A stretch of DNA of 64,000 nucleotides from Prevotella melaninogenica (GTDB taxonomy: Bacteria > Bacteroidota > Bacteroidia > Bacteroidales > Bacteroidaceae): NCBI RefSeq assembly GCF_003609775.1, contig NZ_AP018050.1, positions 1,240,001 through 1,304,000 of the forward strand, written 5' to 3'. Below, one piece after another: positions 17,203 to 26,514 of the stretch (the first letter of the stretch is position 1; each line of letters begins with the position of its first letter). Under the pieces are notes generated by a model. It saw only the letters and a list, made by a program, of their open reading frames with translations, had not been told where the DNA came from and did not search any database. The position numbers and the translations under genes are program-made.

Positions 17203-18384
17203 ATGAAAAAAATCTTATTATTAGGCTCAGGCGAACTGGGCAAAGAGTTCGTTATTGCAGCTAAACGCGCTGGACAGTATGTCATTGCTTGTGATAGTTA
17301 TGAAAATGCACCAGCCATGCAGGTTGCTGATGAGTCTGAAGTAATAGATATGCTTGATGGTGATGCACTTGATGCTGTTGTAGCAACTCACAGACCTGAC
17401 CTTATTATTCCAGAAATTGAAGCCATAAGAACAGAACGATTGTTCGATTATGAAGAGCGAGGAATACAAGTTGCTCCATCTGCACGTGCTGTAAACTTCA
17501 CCATGAATCGTCGTGCAATTCGAGACCTTGCAGCACGCGACTTAGGATTAAGAACAGCCAAATATTTCTATGCTAAAACATACGAAGAATTCAAGGCTGC
17601 AGCTGACGAGATTGGTTTCCCATGTGTTGTAAAGCCTTTGATGAGTTCAAGTGGACACGGTCAGAGTTATGTTCATAATGACAAAGAACTTAAAGAAGCA
17701 TTTAAGAATGCTATTGAAGGTGCACGTGGCGATGTGAAGGAGGTTATTATTGAAGAATTTATTGAGTTTGAGAGTGAATTTACTCTGCTTACCGTGACAC
17801 AGAAGAATGGCCCTACCCTCTTCTGCCCACCTATCGGTCACATACAAAAAGGTGGCGATTACCGTGAAAGCTGGCAGCCATACGCTATATCAGAAGAATC
17901 ATTACGTCAGGCAGAGCACATCGCTAACGAAGTAACTCGTGCACTTACTGGATATGGTATTTGGGGAGTTGAATTCTTCTTGACAAAGACCGGAGAAGTT
18001 ATCTTCTCTGAATTATCTCCTCGCCCACATGATACTGGTATGGTTACATTGGCACATACTACGAACTTCAGCGAGTTTGAACTTCATTTCCGTGCTGTAA
18101 TGGGACTCCCAATCCCTGCTATCCACCTTGAGCATGCTGGTTGTTCTGCTGTAATTCTTTCTCCTATTGAGACAGATAAGCCATTATCATACAACTTATT
18201 AGATGCTTGCAACGAAGACCGAACACGCTTACGTATCTTCGGAAAACCAGTTGCTCACGTTGGTCGACGCATGGGTGTAGCACTCTGTTATGGAGAAGTT
18301 GGTACTGATATGGATGCACTTCGTGATAAGACTAAGCGTGTTGCAGCAACTGTATTAGGTACAGACCCGTACATGAAGAAGTAA
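17203..18384 (+). CDS. purT: Formate-dependent phosphoribosylglycinamide formyltransferase
   Basis: A 393-residue ATP-grasp enzyme that formylates GAR directly from formate and ATP in purine synthesis. It aligns with E. coli PurT from [11 protein letters not shown] through [18 protein letters not shown]-like, [32 protein letters not shown] and [13 protein letters not shown]. All ATP-grasp signatures look intact, so ordinary purine function is the best call. Its position between rfbB and a sugar ketoisomerase gene is odd. Confidence 0.94.
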   Translation: MKKILLLGSGELGKEFVIAAKRAGQYVIACDSYENAPAMQVADESEVIDMLDGDALDAVVATHRPDLIIPEIEAIRTERLFDYEERGIQVAPSARAVNFTMNRRAIRDLAARDLGLRTAKYFYAKTYEEFKAAADEIGFPCVVKPLMSSSGHGQSYVHNDKELKEAFKNAIEGARGDVKEVIIEEFIEFESEFTLLTVTQKNGPTLFCPPIGHIQKGGDYRESWQPYAISEESLRQAEHIANEVTRALTGYGIWGVEFFLTKTGEVIFSELSPRPHDTGMVTLAHTTNFSEFELHFRAVMGLPIPAIHLEHAGCSAVILSPIETDKPLSYNLLDACNEDRTRLRIFGKPVAHVGRRMGVALCYGEVGTDMDALRDKTKRVAATVLGTDPYMKK

Positions 18385-18412
18385 AAGGCAGAAATGTCAA
18401 GAGGATGTAAGA

Positions 18413-18838
18413 ATGAAAGAAACTAAGGCTTCAATAGGAAAGATTATCTCCCTACAAAAGATGGTTGACCCACGTGGCAACCTCTCTATTGCAGAGGGAA
18501 TGAAGGATATTCCTTTCAATATTTCTCGTGTTTATTGGACATACGATGTACCATCAGGTGCTTGCCGTGGTGGTCATGCCCATAAGCATTGCCGAGAGTT
18601 CATCATCGCTGTGAGTGGTTCGTTCACTGTTACACTCGATAATGGACTTGACAAACAATCTTTTCTCTTGAATCATCCTTATCAAGGACTCTTAGTTGAA
18701 ACAGATATATGGCGCACACTCGATGATTTTTCATCGGGTGCAGTGTGCCTTGTTTTGGCAGAAGACCCTTTTGAAGAGGAGGATTATATCCGTGAATACA
18801 AAGAGTTTCTTAACTATCAGCGTTCTAAGAAGGAATAA
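18413..18838 (+). CDS. dTDP-6-deoxyhexulose ketoisomerase, FdtA/QdtA-like cupin
   Basis: A 141-residue single-domain cupin. The signature RGGHAHKHCREFIIAVSGSFTVTLDNG (about 46-72) matches the WxcM/FdtA/QdtA family, which moves the keto group of dTDP-4-keto-6-deoxyglucose from C4 to C3. The conserved histidines in GGHAHKH are the catalytic and metal-type positions. Together with rfbB and the aminotransferase it predicts dTDP-3-amino-3,6-dideoxyhexose. Whether the stereochemistry is Fuc3N or Qui3N cannot be decided from sequence by eye. Confidence 0.85.
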   Translation: MKETKASIGKIISLQKMVDPRGNLSIAEGMKDIPFNISRVYWTYDVPSGACRGGHAHKHCREFIIAVSGSFTVTLDNGLDKQSFLLNHPYQGLLVETDIWRTLDDFSSGAVCLVLAEDPFEEEDYIREYKEFLNYQRSKKE

Positions 18839-18917
18839 AAGTCTATCCATAAATTTAATATAAAAGGAAACAAGAAGTAAGTTCTGAATATCTTCTGTTA
18901 TTCAATCCTAACATATA

Positions 18918-19877
18918 ATGTTTGAAGTAAAGCAATATACGCAAGAGCAAACACGAGAGTGGAACGAGTTTATAGAGAATTCTCGACAAGGAACGTTTCT
19001 CTTCAACCGTTCCTATATGGATTATCATACAGATAGGTTTCAAGACGCTTCGTTGATGATTTATCGTAAAGGTCTGCTCTATGCACTCTTTCCTGCTAAT
19101 CGTTTAAACGATACACTTTACTCTCATCAAGGATTGACTTATGGTGGACTTATAACTAAGAAGCAGGCTACCACAGTTGAGATTTGTGAGGTTTTTATAA
19201 GGATTAACAAACATCTTTATAACTCAGAAATACAAAGAGTTATATATAAACCAACTCCATGGATATATCATTGTTATCCAGCTGAAGAAGACCTCTATGC
19301 TCTTATCAATGTGTGTCATGCCCAACTGGTGGCTCGTGACATATCAAGTACTATTCCATTTGCTTTACGTATGAAGTTCACAGAGAGCCGTCGAAGTGGA
19401 ATTAGAAAGGCAACACGTGCAGGAGTGACTGTTTGTGAGAGTAAAGACTATGCTACTTTTTGGAATATCCTAAATGATAACCTTACCAATAAGTATGATA
19501 CGCATCCCGTGCACTCTCTTGAGGAGTTAGAACTACTCCGCAACCATTTCCCTAAGTCCATTCGATTATTCATGGCATATAATAATAAAGGTATTGCTAT
19601 TGGAGGGACAGTTGTTTACGAGATGTCGCAAGTTATTCACACACAGTATATCTCAGCATCCAAAGAAGGTAAAGAATTGGGGGCACTTGATTTCCTCTTT
19701 GATTACATTATCAATGTTGTCTATGCTGATCATAAAGGCTACTTTGACTTTGGCAAGAGTACAGAAGAACAAGGAAAGGTTCTTAACGCACCACTTATTT
19801 TTCAAAAAGAAGGCTTTGGAGGACGTGGCGTTTGCTACGACTGTTATACATGGGAAACAAAGTCAGTTATAGAGTAA
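18918..19877 (+). CDS. GNAT/FemAB-like acyltransferase in the amino-sugar cluster
   Basis: A 319-residue soluble protein with the two-lobe layout of FemAB-type or GNAT acyltransferases: [22 protein letters not shown] at the start, [28 protein letters not shown] in the middle, and [29 protein letters not shown] near the C terminus. Its place between the ketoisomerase and aminotransferase genes suggests acylation of the amino sugar. The usual FdtC-type enzyme is a left-handed beta-helix protein, so this would be a non-homologous replacement. The role is an inference. Confidence 0.7.
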   Translation: MFEVKQYTQEQTREWNEFIENSRQGTFLFNRSYMDYHTDRFQDASLMIYRKGLLYALFPANRLNDTLYSHQGLTYGGLITKKQATTVEICEVFIRINKHLYNSEIQRVIYKPTPWIYHCYPAEEDLYALINVCHAQLVARDISSTIPFALRMKFTESRRSGIRKATRAGVTVCESKDYATFWNILNDNLTNKYDTHPVHSLEELELLRNHFPKSIRLFMAYNNKGIAIGGTVVYEMSQVIHTQYISASKEGKELGALDFLFDYIINVVYADHKGYFDFGKSTEEQGKVLNAPLIFQKEGFGGRGVCYDCYTWETKSVIE

Positions 19878-19923
19878 TACAAGGCTTCCGACCATAAGCA
19901 CTGCACTTCATAAAAGAATAAAC

Positions 19924-21021
19924 ATGATAAATTATCTCTCATTACAAAAAATAACAGCATTACACGAACCAGAGCTTACTGCTGCTGTTAATCAGGTACT
20001 ACGTTCAGGATGGTATCTGCAGGGAGAGCATATAACATTATTTGAAAAGAATTATGCACAATATATTGGCACAAAATACTGTGTGACCTGTGGAAACGGT
20101 CTTGACGCGCTGTGTCTTATCCTTCGTGCATATATTGAGTTAGGACTACTCAAAGAAGGGGATGAAGTCATTGTTCCTGCTAACACATACATAGCAACAA
20201 TCCTATCCATCACTGAGAACCATCTTACTCCTATACTTGTAGAACCAGATATCAACACTTTTGAGATAGATGAGCAACAGATAGAACAAGCTATCACTCC
20301 TCGCACACGTGCTATTATGCTTGTGCACCTTTATGGGAGATGTGCTTATACAGCTTTCATTGGTGACATTTGCAAACGTCATAACCTCTTACTACTTGAA
20401 GATAATGCACAAGCGCACGGCTGCTACTTTGGCAACAAACGTACAGGAAGCCTTGGAAATGCAGCTGCTCACAGCTTTTATCCAGGAAAGAACCTCGGTG
20501 CATTAGGTGATGCAGGAGCAGTGACAACCAATGACGAATTGCTGGCACATACTATTCGAAGCCTTACCAACTACGGCTCTGCACGTAAGTATGAGTTTAC
20601 TTTTAAGGGAAAGAATAGCCGCATGGATGAAATCCATGCGGCAGTTTTGAATGTAAAACTCCCCTATCTTGATGAAGAAAACCAGCGCAGAAAGCAGATT
20701 GCCAAAGCATACTTAAAGGGCATTAACAACCCACAAATAACATTGATAAAGGATAATGACAGAGACAATGTATATCATATATTCCCTATTCTCTGTTCAT
20801 CTCGTGATCGTTTACAACAATATCTCAAAGATAATGGTATTGAAACAATGATACACTATCCCATTCCACCACATCAGCAACAGGCTTATAAAGAATGGAA
20901 TGAGCAACATTATCCTATCACAGAGTTTATTCATCAACAAGAACTCTCCCTCCCTTGCAATCCAACCATGACTGATGAAGAAGTTTATCAAATCATTGAT
21001 AGCCTCAATATGTATCAATAA
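19924..21021 (+). CDS. dTDP-sugar aminotransferase, DegT/DnrJ/EryC1/StrS family (FdtB/QdtB-like)
   Basis: A 365-residue PLP enzyme that would aminate the 3-keto sugar nucleotide made by the ketoisomerase, using glutamate as donor. The PLP lysine is Lys189 in [17 protein letters not shown], with LEDNAQAHG (159-167) and [11 protein letters not shown] binding the cofactor. [10 protein letters not shown] and the C-terminal [12 protein letters not shown] motif are typical of the FdtB/QdtB group. The stop is 16 bp before the GH125 gene. Confidence 0.9.
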   Translation: MINYLSLQKITALHEPELTAAVNQVLRSGWYLQGEHITLFEKNYAQYIGTKYCVTCGNGLDALCLILRAYIELGLLKEGDEVIVPANTYIATILSITENHLTPILVEPDINTFEIDEQQIEQAITPRTRAIMLVHLYGRCAYTAFIGDICKRHNLLLLEDNAQAHGCYFGNKRTGSLGNAAAHSFYPGKNLGALGDAGAVTTNDELLAHTIRSLTNYGSARKYEFTFKGKNSRMDEIHAAVLNVKLPYLDEENQRRKQIAKAYLKGINNPQITLIKDNDRDNVYHIFPILCSSRDRLQQYLKDNGIETMIHYPIPPHQQQAYKEWNEQHYPITEFIHQQELSLPCNPTMTDEEVYQIIDSLNMYQ

Positions 21022-21037
21022 AACTAAATCATAACGT

Positions 21038-22510
21038 ATGAGAAAGATTACCTATATTACATCAACATTCGTTGCATTGATGGCATTACAAGCGCAACCT
21101 GTCAATGCTGATAATATAAATAAGGTACCAACAAACCAACTCACCTGCCCAGCAGATGCAGTGACATTCACTTCAAAACGACCTAAAGAAACTGAAAGAC
21201 TTTTCCGCTCAGAAGCAGTAGAAAAAGAAATACAGAACATTATAAAGAAGTTAACGAACAGACGTCTGGCATGGATGTTTGAGAATTGCTTCCCAAATAC
21301 ACTTGACACTACTGTACACTATGGCGAAGAATCAGATGGAACACCTGATACTTATGTTTATACAGGTGACATTCCTGCTATGTGGCTTCGTGATTCTGGT
21401 GCACAGGTGTGGCCATACGTACAGTTAGCAGGAAAGGATAAGAAACTGAAGAAGATGCTGGCTGGTGTTATCAATCGTCAGTTCAAATGTATCAATATCG
21501 ATCCATACGCTAATGCATTTAATCATTATCCAGACCCAAATGGACGTTGGATGACCGATGAAACTGACATGAAACCAGAGCTACACGAACGTAAGTTTGA
21601 GATTGACTCACTCTGTTATCCAATCCGTCTCGCTTTTGAATATTGGAAGATAACTGGTGATACAAGCGTCTTTGGCTCAGAATGGATTAAAGCTGTTGAG
21701 AACATTCTCAAGACATTCCGCGAGCAACAGAAGAAAGATGGCAGAGGAACCTATAAGTTCCTTCGCGTTACAGATCGTGCATTTGACACAATGAGCAATG
21801 CAGGATGGGGCGCACCTGTAAAGCCAGTAGGCTTGATTGCTTCTGCCTTCCGCCCTTCTGATGATGCAACAACGTTACAATTCCTCGTACCATCCAACTT
21901 TATGGCAGTATCATCTCTACGCAAAGCAGCAGAGATATTGACCAAAGTGAATAATAATACAACACTTGCAACTCAATGTAGCGACCTTGCTAACGAAGTC
22001 AGCAATGCTTTGCAAAAATATGCTGTATACGAACATCCTAAATATGGTAAGATATATGCTTACGAAGTAGATGGCTTTGGCAGCTACTTCCTGATGGATG
22101 ACGCAAATGTGCCAAGTCTGTTAGCAATGCCATATCTTGGTGATGTAAGCGTAGATGACCCTATCTATCAGAACACTCGCCGCTATGTATGGAGTGAAGA
22201 TAATCCATATTTCCATCGTGGTAAAGCTGGTGAAGGTATTGGTGGACCACATATTGGCAACGACATGATATGGCCTATGTCAATTATGATGCGTGCTTTT
22301 ACCTCAAAAGATGATCAAGAAATACGTCAGTGTATTGAAATGTTAATGAATACTGATGCAGGAACCGGCTTTATTCATGAGAGTTTCTATAAGGACGATG
22401 CAAATAAATTTACACGTGAGTGGTTTGCATGGCAGAACACATTATTTGGTGAGCTTATCGTTAAGTTGGTAAATGATGGCAAACTTGATTTGCTAAACAG
22501 TATAAAATAG
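21038..22510 (+). CDS. Glycoside hydrolase family 125 (exo-alpha-1,6-mannosidase)
   Basis: A 490-residue exported enzyme with a signal peptide (cleavage near residue 24, VNADN). The catalytic domain shows GDIPAMWLRDSGAQVWPYV, KFEIDSLCYPIRLAFEYWK, and GEGIGGPHIGNDMIWPMSIMMRA, hallmarks of GH125. Family members release alpha-1,6-mannose from N-glycans or mannans, which suits host glycoprotein foraging in the periplasm. No susCD pair is nearby. It is probably co-transcribed with the aminotransferase, although the function differs. Confidence 0.9.
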   Translation: MRKITYITSTFVALMALQAQPVNADNINKVPTNQLTCPADAVTFTSKRPKETERLFRSEAVEKEIQNIIKKLTNRRLAWMFENCFPNTLDTTVHYGEESDGTPDTYVYTGDIPAMWLRDSGAQVWPYVQLAGKDKKLKKMLAGVINRQFKCINIDPYANAFNHYPDPNGRWMTDETDMKPELHERKFEIDSLCYPIRLAFEYWKITGDTSVFGSEWIKAVENILKTFREQQKKDGRGTYKFLRVTDRAFDTMSNAGWGAPVKPVGLIASAFRPSDDATTLQFLVPSNFMAVSSLRKAAEILTKVNNNTTLATQCSDLANEVSNALQKYAVYEHPKYGKIYAYEVDGFGSYFLMDDANVPSLLAMPYLGDVSVDDPIYQNTRRYVWSEDNPYFHRGKAGEGIGGPHIGNDMIWPMSIMMRAFTSKDDQEIRQCIEMLMNTDAGTGFIHESFYKDDANKFTREWFAWQNTLFGELIVKLVNDGKLDLLNSIK

Positions 22511-22590
22511 ACCAGTAACAAAACATTTGTAGAGATATTTCAAAAGTTAGAAGACAAAATCTTAATATTTATCTTATTTAACATTATATA

Positions 22591-22622
22591 TTTGGAAATA
22601 TAACAATATTTGGATATCTTTG
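22591..22622 (+). promoter_or_regulatory. Promoter of the candidate small RNA
   Basis: A TTTG -33 box at 22591-22594 and a TATCTTTG -7 box at 22615-22622 are separated by 20 bp. No ORF follows. Instead two hairpins and a T-rich end follow within about 100 bp. Confidence 0.6.
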
Positions 22623-22626
22623 CATC

Positions 22627-22722
22627 GTGTTTTTCATGGTATTAGATTATTAAGGTTAGAAGATTAGTTGTCGTGAGACAAGTAATCTTTCAGTCCCAGA
22701 CCAATAGTCTGGGACTTTTATT
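22627..22722 (+). ncRNA. Candidate intergenic small RNA
   Basis: A self-contained unit of about 95 nt. It has its own promoter (22591-22622), then an unstructured pyrimidine/AT-rich lead containing GTGTTTTTCATGGTATTAG. Next comes a hairpin at 22661-22688 (AGATTA and TGTC arms, GTGA tetraloop of the GNRA type). It ends in the strong stem 22692-22716 with a T-run. No reading frame of useful length is present. The layout resembles short transcripts seen widely in Bacteroidales, but I cannot assign an Rfam family by eye. It could also be an attenuated leader, although the downstream gene is on the other strand. Confidence 0.55.
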
Positions 22723-22725
22723 TTT
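22692..22725 (+). terminator. Intrinsic terminator ending the candidate small RNA
   Basis: A perfect 10-bp stem, AGTCCCAGAC with GTCTGGGACT, has a 5-nt loop and a T-rich tail (TTTATTTTT). It would also stop readthrough from the GH125 gene. Confidence 0.88.
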
Positions 22726-22893
22726 AAAGTACGTTGACTTTATTTTATGAATAAATCTAAACTATTTTGTTCTTAAAAACATGACTAAGTATCGAAACAT
22801 TGATATAATTAATTGTTTTACGCAACAGATCGCTAAAGATTTCTAACAATAAAATCATATACATCAATCGAAAACAAAAATTATTAGTATAAT

Positions 22894-22931
22894 AAAAGAG
22901 CCAGTTCTGCAATGTAGAGCTGGCTCTTTTA
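22894..22931. terminator. Intrinsic terminator downstream of the YihY/BrkB gene
   Basis: An AAAAGAGCCAG stem pairs with CTGGCTCTTTT around an inner TCT/AGA pair, with T tracts on both strands. It lies 130 bp past the minus-strand stop at 23061. The remaining gap from 22726 to 23060 shows no other feature. Confidence 0.82.
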
Positions 22932-23060
22932 TTATTGTCTTACATTCGATTAAAGTTGAGTACCAAAGCAATTAAACAATGAGAATAATTATTTGACAAC
23001 TGTAATATAACTTTTACTCATTCAAAAAAAATACTATTAGACACTGATAAAAATACTATT

Positions 23061-24407
23061 TTAATCTTTCAGATGTTTTTTCAAATCCTTAATATTGATA
23101 GATTTTAACTCGTTAAGATAAGCCTCACGGATATGTTCCAGCTTATTATATGTAGCATGATTCCACGCTTTATGAGGTGAAAAACCTAATAGAGCGAACT
23201 TCGATGCAGGCTCAGATTCCAAACGAGCAATCATCTCACCCATTGTTATGTTATTTGTGTCGTGTGTAGGTGTATAAGTAACTTCATCTGTAGTAGGCGA
23301 ATAGTTCTCTGAAATAAGATTTACCTCTTTTAATTTATGAAGAATATCAGCCATTACACGTACTGGAATATGTGTTGCAGCCTTTATTTGTAACGCTGTG
23401 TGAGGTTTTTCATCGTTGGCAAAGCGTTGACAAATATGACTCAACACCGTCGCACACAACACCATAATATCATTATGTGATATATCTTCCGTATCTATCT
23501 GGCATTCATAGTACTCTAAATTCTGATTAATATAGCTGAGTTCAGCGCAGAACAAACAAATATACCATGATGCAAGAATCCATAGCATAAACAGTGGAAG
23601 TGCAGCAAATGAACCATAAATGGCATTATAGCTTGTAAGGAAAATCTGACCATGAATATAGACAGCTTGTAGGCAAAGCATAGCCATGCTGGCTATCATC
23701 GCAGGCCCAATTGTTTTTGTAATCTTAACCTTAGCACTGGGCATAAAAACATAAAGCACAATAAACATAAGAGTAAGAATAGCCCATGGCACAAAAAAGC
23801 GAAATGAGAAACTCGCAATTGTACCGAGAAAACGTAAACCATTTAGATTCTTTACAAAGCTATAGAAATAGATACTCAGTCCCGAAAGTATAATAATACT
23901 AATAGGAACAAGAAACATCAAGGCTGTATAGTCTATGACTACCCTACTAAGAGGACGACTGTCCTTAACCTGCCATATATTATCAAAAGCAGACTCTACT
24001 GTTCTGATCAGAGAGAAAACACTATAAAGCATTATCACAAGTCCAATTCCAATAAAGAGTCCTGTTTTGGCATGAACAAGATAAGACTGTGTAAGCGTAA
24101 GCAACCAAGTGGCAGCCTCAGGTTGAGCCGAGAGCATCTCACGAAACTGACTTTCAAGGAACTGACCAAAGCCAAAGCCATTGGCAATAGCAAAAATCAT
24201 AGACGCTATAGGCACAATTGCCATAATAGTTGAAAATGAAAGCTGTGTAGTAGCAGCGGCATGGTCGCGTTCAAAAAAGAATTTTACGGTAAGGTAGAGT
24301 TTTTGAATCTGTCTAATAAAAAATTCTCTACGTTTCGATCGTTGCTCTTTTGTCAAGAACATACCAACGGTAAAGAAGTATTTTATGCTTTTAAAATCTA
24401 TCTTCAT
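23061..24407 (-). CDS. YihY/BrkB-family inner membrane protein
   Basis: A 448-residue protein. Residues about 35-300 carry six hydrophobic segments and the family blocks AAATTQLSFSTIMAIVPIASM, SAFDNIWQVKDSRPL and YNAIYGSFAALPLFMLWILASWYICLFCAEL, which define the YihY/UPF0761 (once called RNase BN) family. The C-terminal 130 residues form a soluble extension that looks like a winged helix (HTALQIKAATHIPVRVMADILHKLKEVNLIS). This tail suggests nucleic-acid or partner binding but is unproven. The old RNase BN label is not supported for this family. A -7 box lies at 24447-24454. Confidence 0.88.
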   Translation of the reverse strand: MKIDFKSIKYFFTVGMFLTKEQRSKRREFFIRQIQKLYLTVKFFFERDHAAATTQLSFSTIMAIVPIASMIFAIANGFGFGQFLESQFREMLSAQPEAATWLLTLTQSYLVHAKTGLFIGIGLVIMLYSVFSLIRTVESAFDNIWQVKDSRPLSRVVIDYTALMFLVPISIIILSGLSIYFYSFVKNLNGLRFLGTIASFSFRFFVPWAILTLMFIVLYVFMPSAKVKITKTIGPAMIASMAMLCLQAVYIHGQIFLTSYNAIYGSFAALPLFMLWILASWYICLFCAELSYINQNLEYYECQIDTEDISHNDIMVLCATVLSHICQRFANDEKPHTALQIKAATHIPVRVMADILHKLKEVNLISENYSPTTDEVTYTPTHDTNNITMGEMIARLESEPASKFALLGFSPHKAWNHATYNKLEHIREAYLNELKSINIKDLKKHLKD

Positions 24408-24446
24408 TATTATTCCCTATTTCATAAGAGTATAGAACTTATTATG

Positions 24447-24454
24447 CAAACTTA
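24447..24454 (-). promoter_or_regulatory. -7 box upstream of the YihY/BrkB gene
   Basis: CAAACTTA on the plus strand gives TAAGTTTG on the minus strand, 40 bp upstream of the start codon at 24407. Confidence 0.5.
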
Positions 24455-24582
24455 ATAAAAAAAAGCGAAATCAGCAACGATTTCATCTATTTATAACAAT
24501 TACACAAATGACATTCATCTAAAACAACAAGTTTACTTTTGTAACTTCTCTACATCATCTCATAAAGTTAGCAGACTTCGTA

Positions 24583-24756
24583 TTGTAATAAAAAATCATA
24601 TACTCATTTTTAAACAAGGCTTAAATACATTTGAATTAACGCTTAATTGACGTTCAAAAGATGCCCTTTTGCCTTTCAATTAACGCCCTTTTGAAGGCTA
24701 ACTAAGCACCTTTTCAAATACAAAATCGCAATCTACTGATAACCAAATAGTTACAA
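24583..24756 (-). repeat. 174-bp intergenic element with 22-bp phased units, copy A
   Basis: On the minus strand the element opens with TTGTAAC (24756-24750). It then has five 22-bp units (24714 down to 24605), the first starting AAAAGGTGCTTAGTTAG and the second AAAAGGGCGTTAATTG. It closes with ATTACAA (24589-24583). Total length is 174 bp. Three further copies exist at 36236, 42643 and 55917. It fills much of the 532-bp gap between 24407 and 24940, where nothing else is recognised beyond the promoter box. Confidence 0.88.
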
Positions 24757-24939
24757 AGTCATACTTTTCAGCTATATTTGTGCATTTTGGGGGCTAAACT
24801 ACTCACATACTTGTAAGTTTTTTTTTCACAACAAAACTTGCTATAATTAGCCATCAGTTTAGAAAAAAGCAAAACAACGCATACTGTTTATCTAATGTAT
24901 AGTTTAACAATATGCGCTGTCATTTAAACAAAGAGCCAA

Positions 24940-26487
24940 TTAGAACTGGAAGTAAATAAATGGCTGTATATCAGAGCTCTTTACCTGCATGATAATAAAG
25001 ATAACAATAGTAATTGCTATTGCAGAAAGTAATACGCCACCCTTTTCCAAGACACGTACACAACGATTCTGCCATGAGTCTGGAATCCAATGTGTCAGAA
25101 GAGCAAATATCATCAAAAGGAATACATACTTATACCCTATGAAGACATCAGGAAGTACGGAAGGATTGAACTTCGTAAACATTTGCTTTACCATAACCCA
25201 TACAGCATCAAAGTCCTTACAACGGAAGAAAAGCCATGTAAAACAGAGTACGTGGAAAGTGATAAATACTGAAATAAACCGACGAAGACCAGATGGATGA
25301 TAACGACGGTCGTGCTTCATAACTGTCTGTGACCAGAACTTATGTACACAAACCAATGCACCATGCAAGACACCCCAAACAATAAAGTTCAACGAAGCTC
25401 CATGCCAAAGACCGCAAGCTGTCATAGCAACCATCTGATTAAAATACATACGAAGTGTTCCCTTCTTGTTTCCACCAAGCGAGATATAGACATAATCACG
25501 AATCCAAGTTGAAAGCGAAATATGCCAACGACGCCAGAAATCAGTCATGGAATCGGCTGTAAGTGGTGCATTAAAGTTCATAGGAATCTTAAATCCAAGA
25601 AGTAAAGCAATACCGATTGCCATATCAGAATAACCAGAGAAGTCGCAGTAAATCTGAATACAGTAGCCATAAAGACCAAGAAGAACCTCGCCACCAGAGA
25701 AGAGCGTTGGGTTGTCAAAGATACGATCTACAAAGTTTTGTGAGATATAATCAGAGATAACAGCTTTCTTAAAGAGACCAATGATAATAAAGAATACTCC
25801 CTGCGCAAACATTTCACGGCTGATATGTAACGGCTTGCGAATCTGTGGACCGAAGTCTGTTGCACGCGTAATCGGACCAGCGAGAAGTGTTGGGAAGAAG
25901 CTGACATAGAAAGCGTAGTCAAGAAGTGACTCCATTGGTTCAGCCTTCTTTCTGTAAATATCTACAACGTATGAAATTGTCTTAAAGGTATAGAAGCTAA
26001 TTCCTACTGGTAAGAAGATATCCCAAGGTTGGAAGTTTCCACCAATCATCTGTGTTACCATTCCTGCAAAGAAGTTGGTGTACTTAAAGTAAGCCAACAA
26101 TCCAAGGTCTATCAACAGTGTCAAAGCTAACCATAATTTAGGATGCTTTCCCTTAGCAACACGTTGTGCAATATAAAAGTCACTGATTGTAACGATAAGC
26201 AACAACAAGAAATAGAAGCTACTACTCTTATAGAAGAAATAATAAGAGAAAAGCGTTACAAAGAGAAGTCTACCATCTACCTTATTTCGCAGACAGTAGT
26301 AACCTATCATGAAGACCAAGAAGATAAAGAGGAATGCTCCTGATGAGAAAAGAAGCGGTTCGCGTGGATTATAGAGCAGGATGTCAACCACCTTTGTGAA
26401 GTCAAGGCTTGAGACATACAACTCAATATTCTGTAGGAAGATTTTTAATATAGCCATGAACTGGCTGAATAAATTACTTAATTCCAT
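24940..26487 (-). CDS. MBOAT family membrane O-acyltransferase (AlgI/PatA-like)
   Basis: A 515-residue polytopic membrane protein with about 11 hydrophobic segments. The MBOAT core includes PVGISFYTFKTISYVVDIYR, LAGPITRATDFGPQ, FCDFSGYSDMAIGIALLLGF, FWRRWHISLSTWIRDYVYI and ACGLWHGASLNFIVWGVLHG, containing the conserved catalytic-type histidine (WHG). These proteins pass acyl groups across the membrane to alginate, peptidoglycan or teichoic acid. The SGNH hydrolase gene next door is the expected partner for O-acetylation of a cell-surface glycan. The target is not known. Confidence 0.92.
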   Translation of the reverse strand: MELSNLFSQFMAILKIFLQNIELYVSSLDFTKVVDILLYNPREPLLFSSGAFLFIFLVFMIGYYCLRNKVDGRLLFVTLFSYYFFYKSSSFYFLLLLIVTISDFYIAQRVAKGKHPKLWLALTLLIDLGLLAYFKYTNFFAGMVTQMIGGNFQPWDIFLPVGISFYTFKTISYVVDIYRKKAEPMESLLDYAFYVSFFPTLLAGPITRATDFGPQIRKPLHISREMFAQGVFFIIIGLFKKAVISDYISQNFVDRIFDNPTLFSGGEVLLGLYGYCIQIYCDFSGYSDMAIGIALLLGFKIPMNFNAPLTADSMTDFWRRWHISLSTWIRDYVYISLGGNKKGTLRMYFNQMVAMTACGLWHGASLNFIVWGVLHGALVCVHKFWSQTVMKHDRRYHPSGLRRFISVFITFHVLCFTWLFFRCKDFDAVWVMVKQMFTKFNPSVLPDVFIGYKYVFLLMIFALLTHWIPDSWQNRCVRVLEKGGVLLSAIAITIVIFIIMQVKSSDIQPFIYFQF

Positions 26488-26514
26488 CTGATTCTATATT
26501 GTGCTAATAAATAT

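Noticed and set aside
17203..18384. Idea that this purT-like gene is a dedicated sugar formyltransferase
   Set aside because: All PurT blocks including the GAR and ATP-grasp motifs look ordinary, so purine synthesis is the simpler explanation.
24583..24756. Integron attC or insertion sequence interpretation of the 174-bp element
   Set aside because: The ends do not match GTTRRRY/RYYYAAC core sites, no transposase frame is present, and no target-site duplication is visible.
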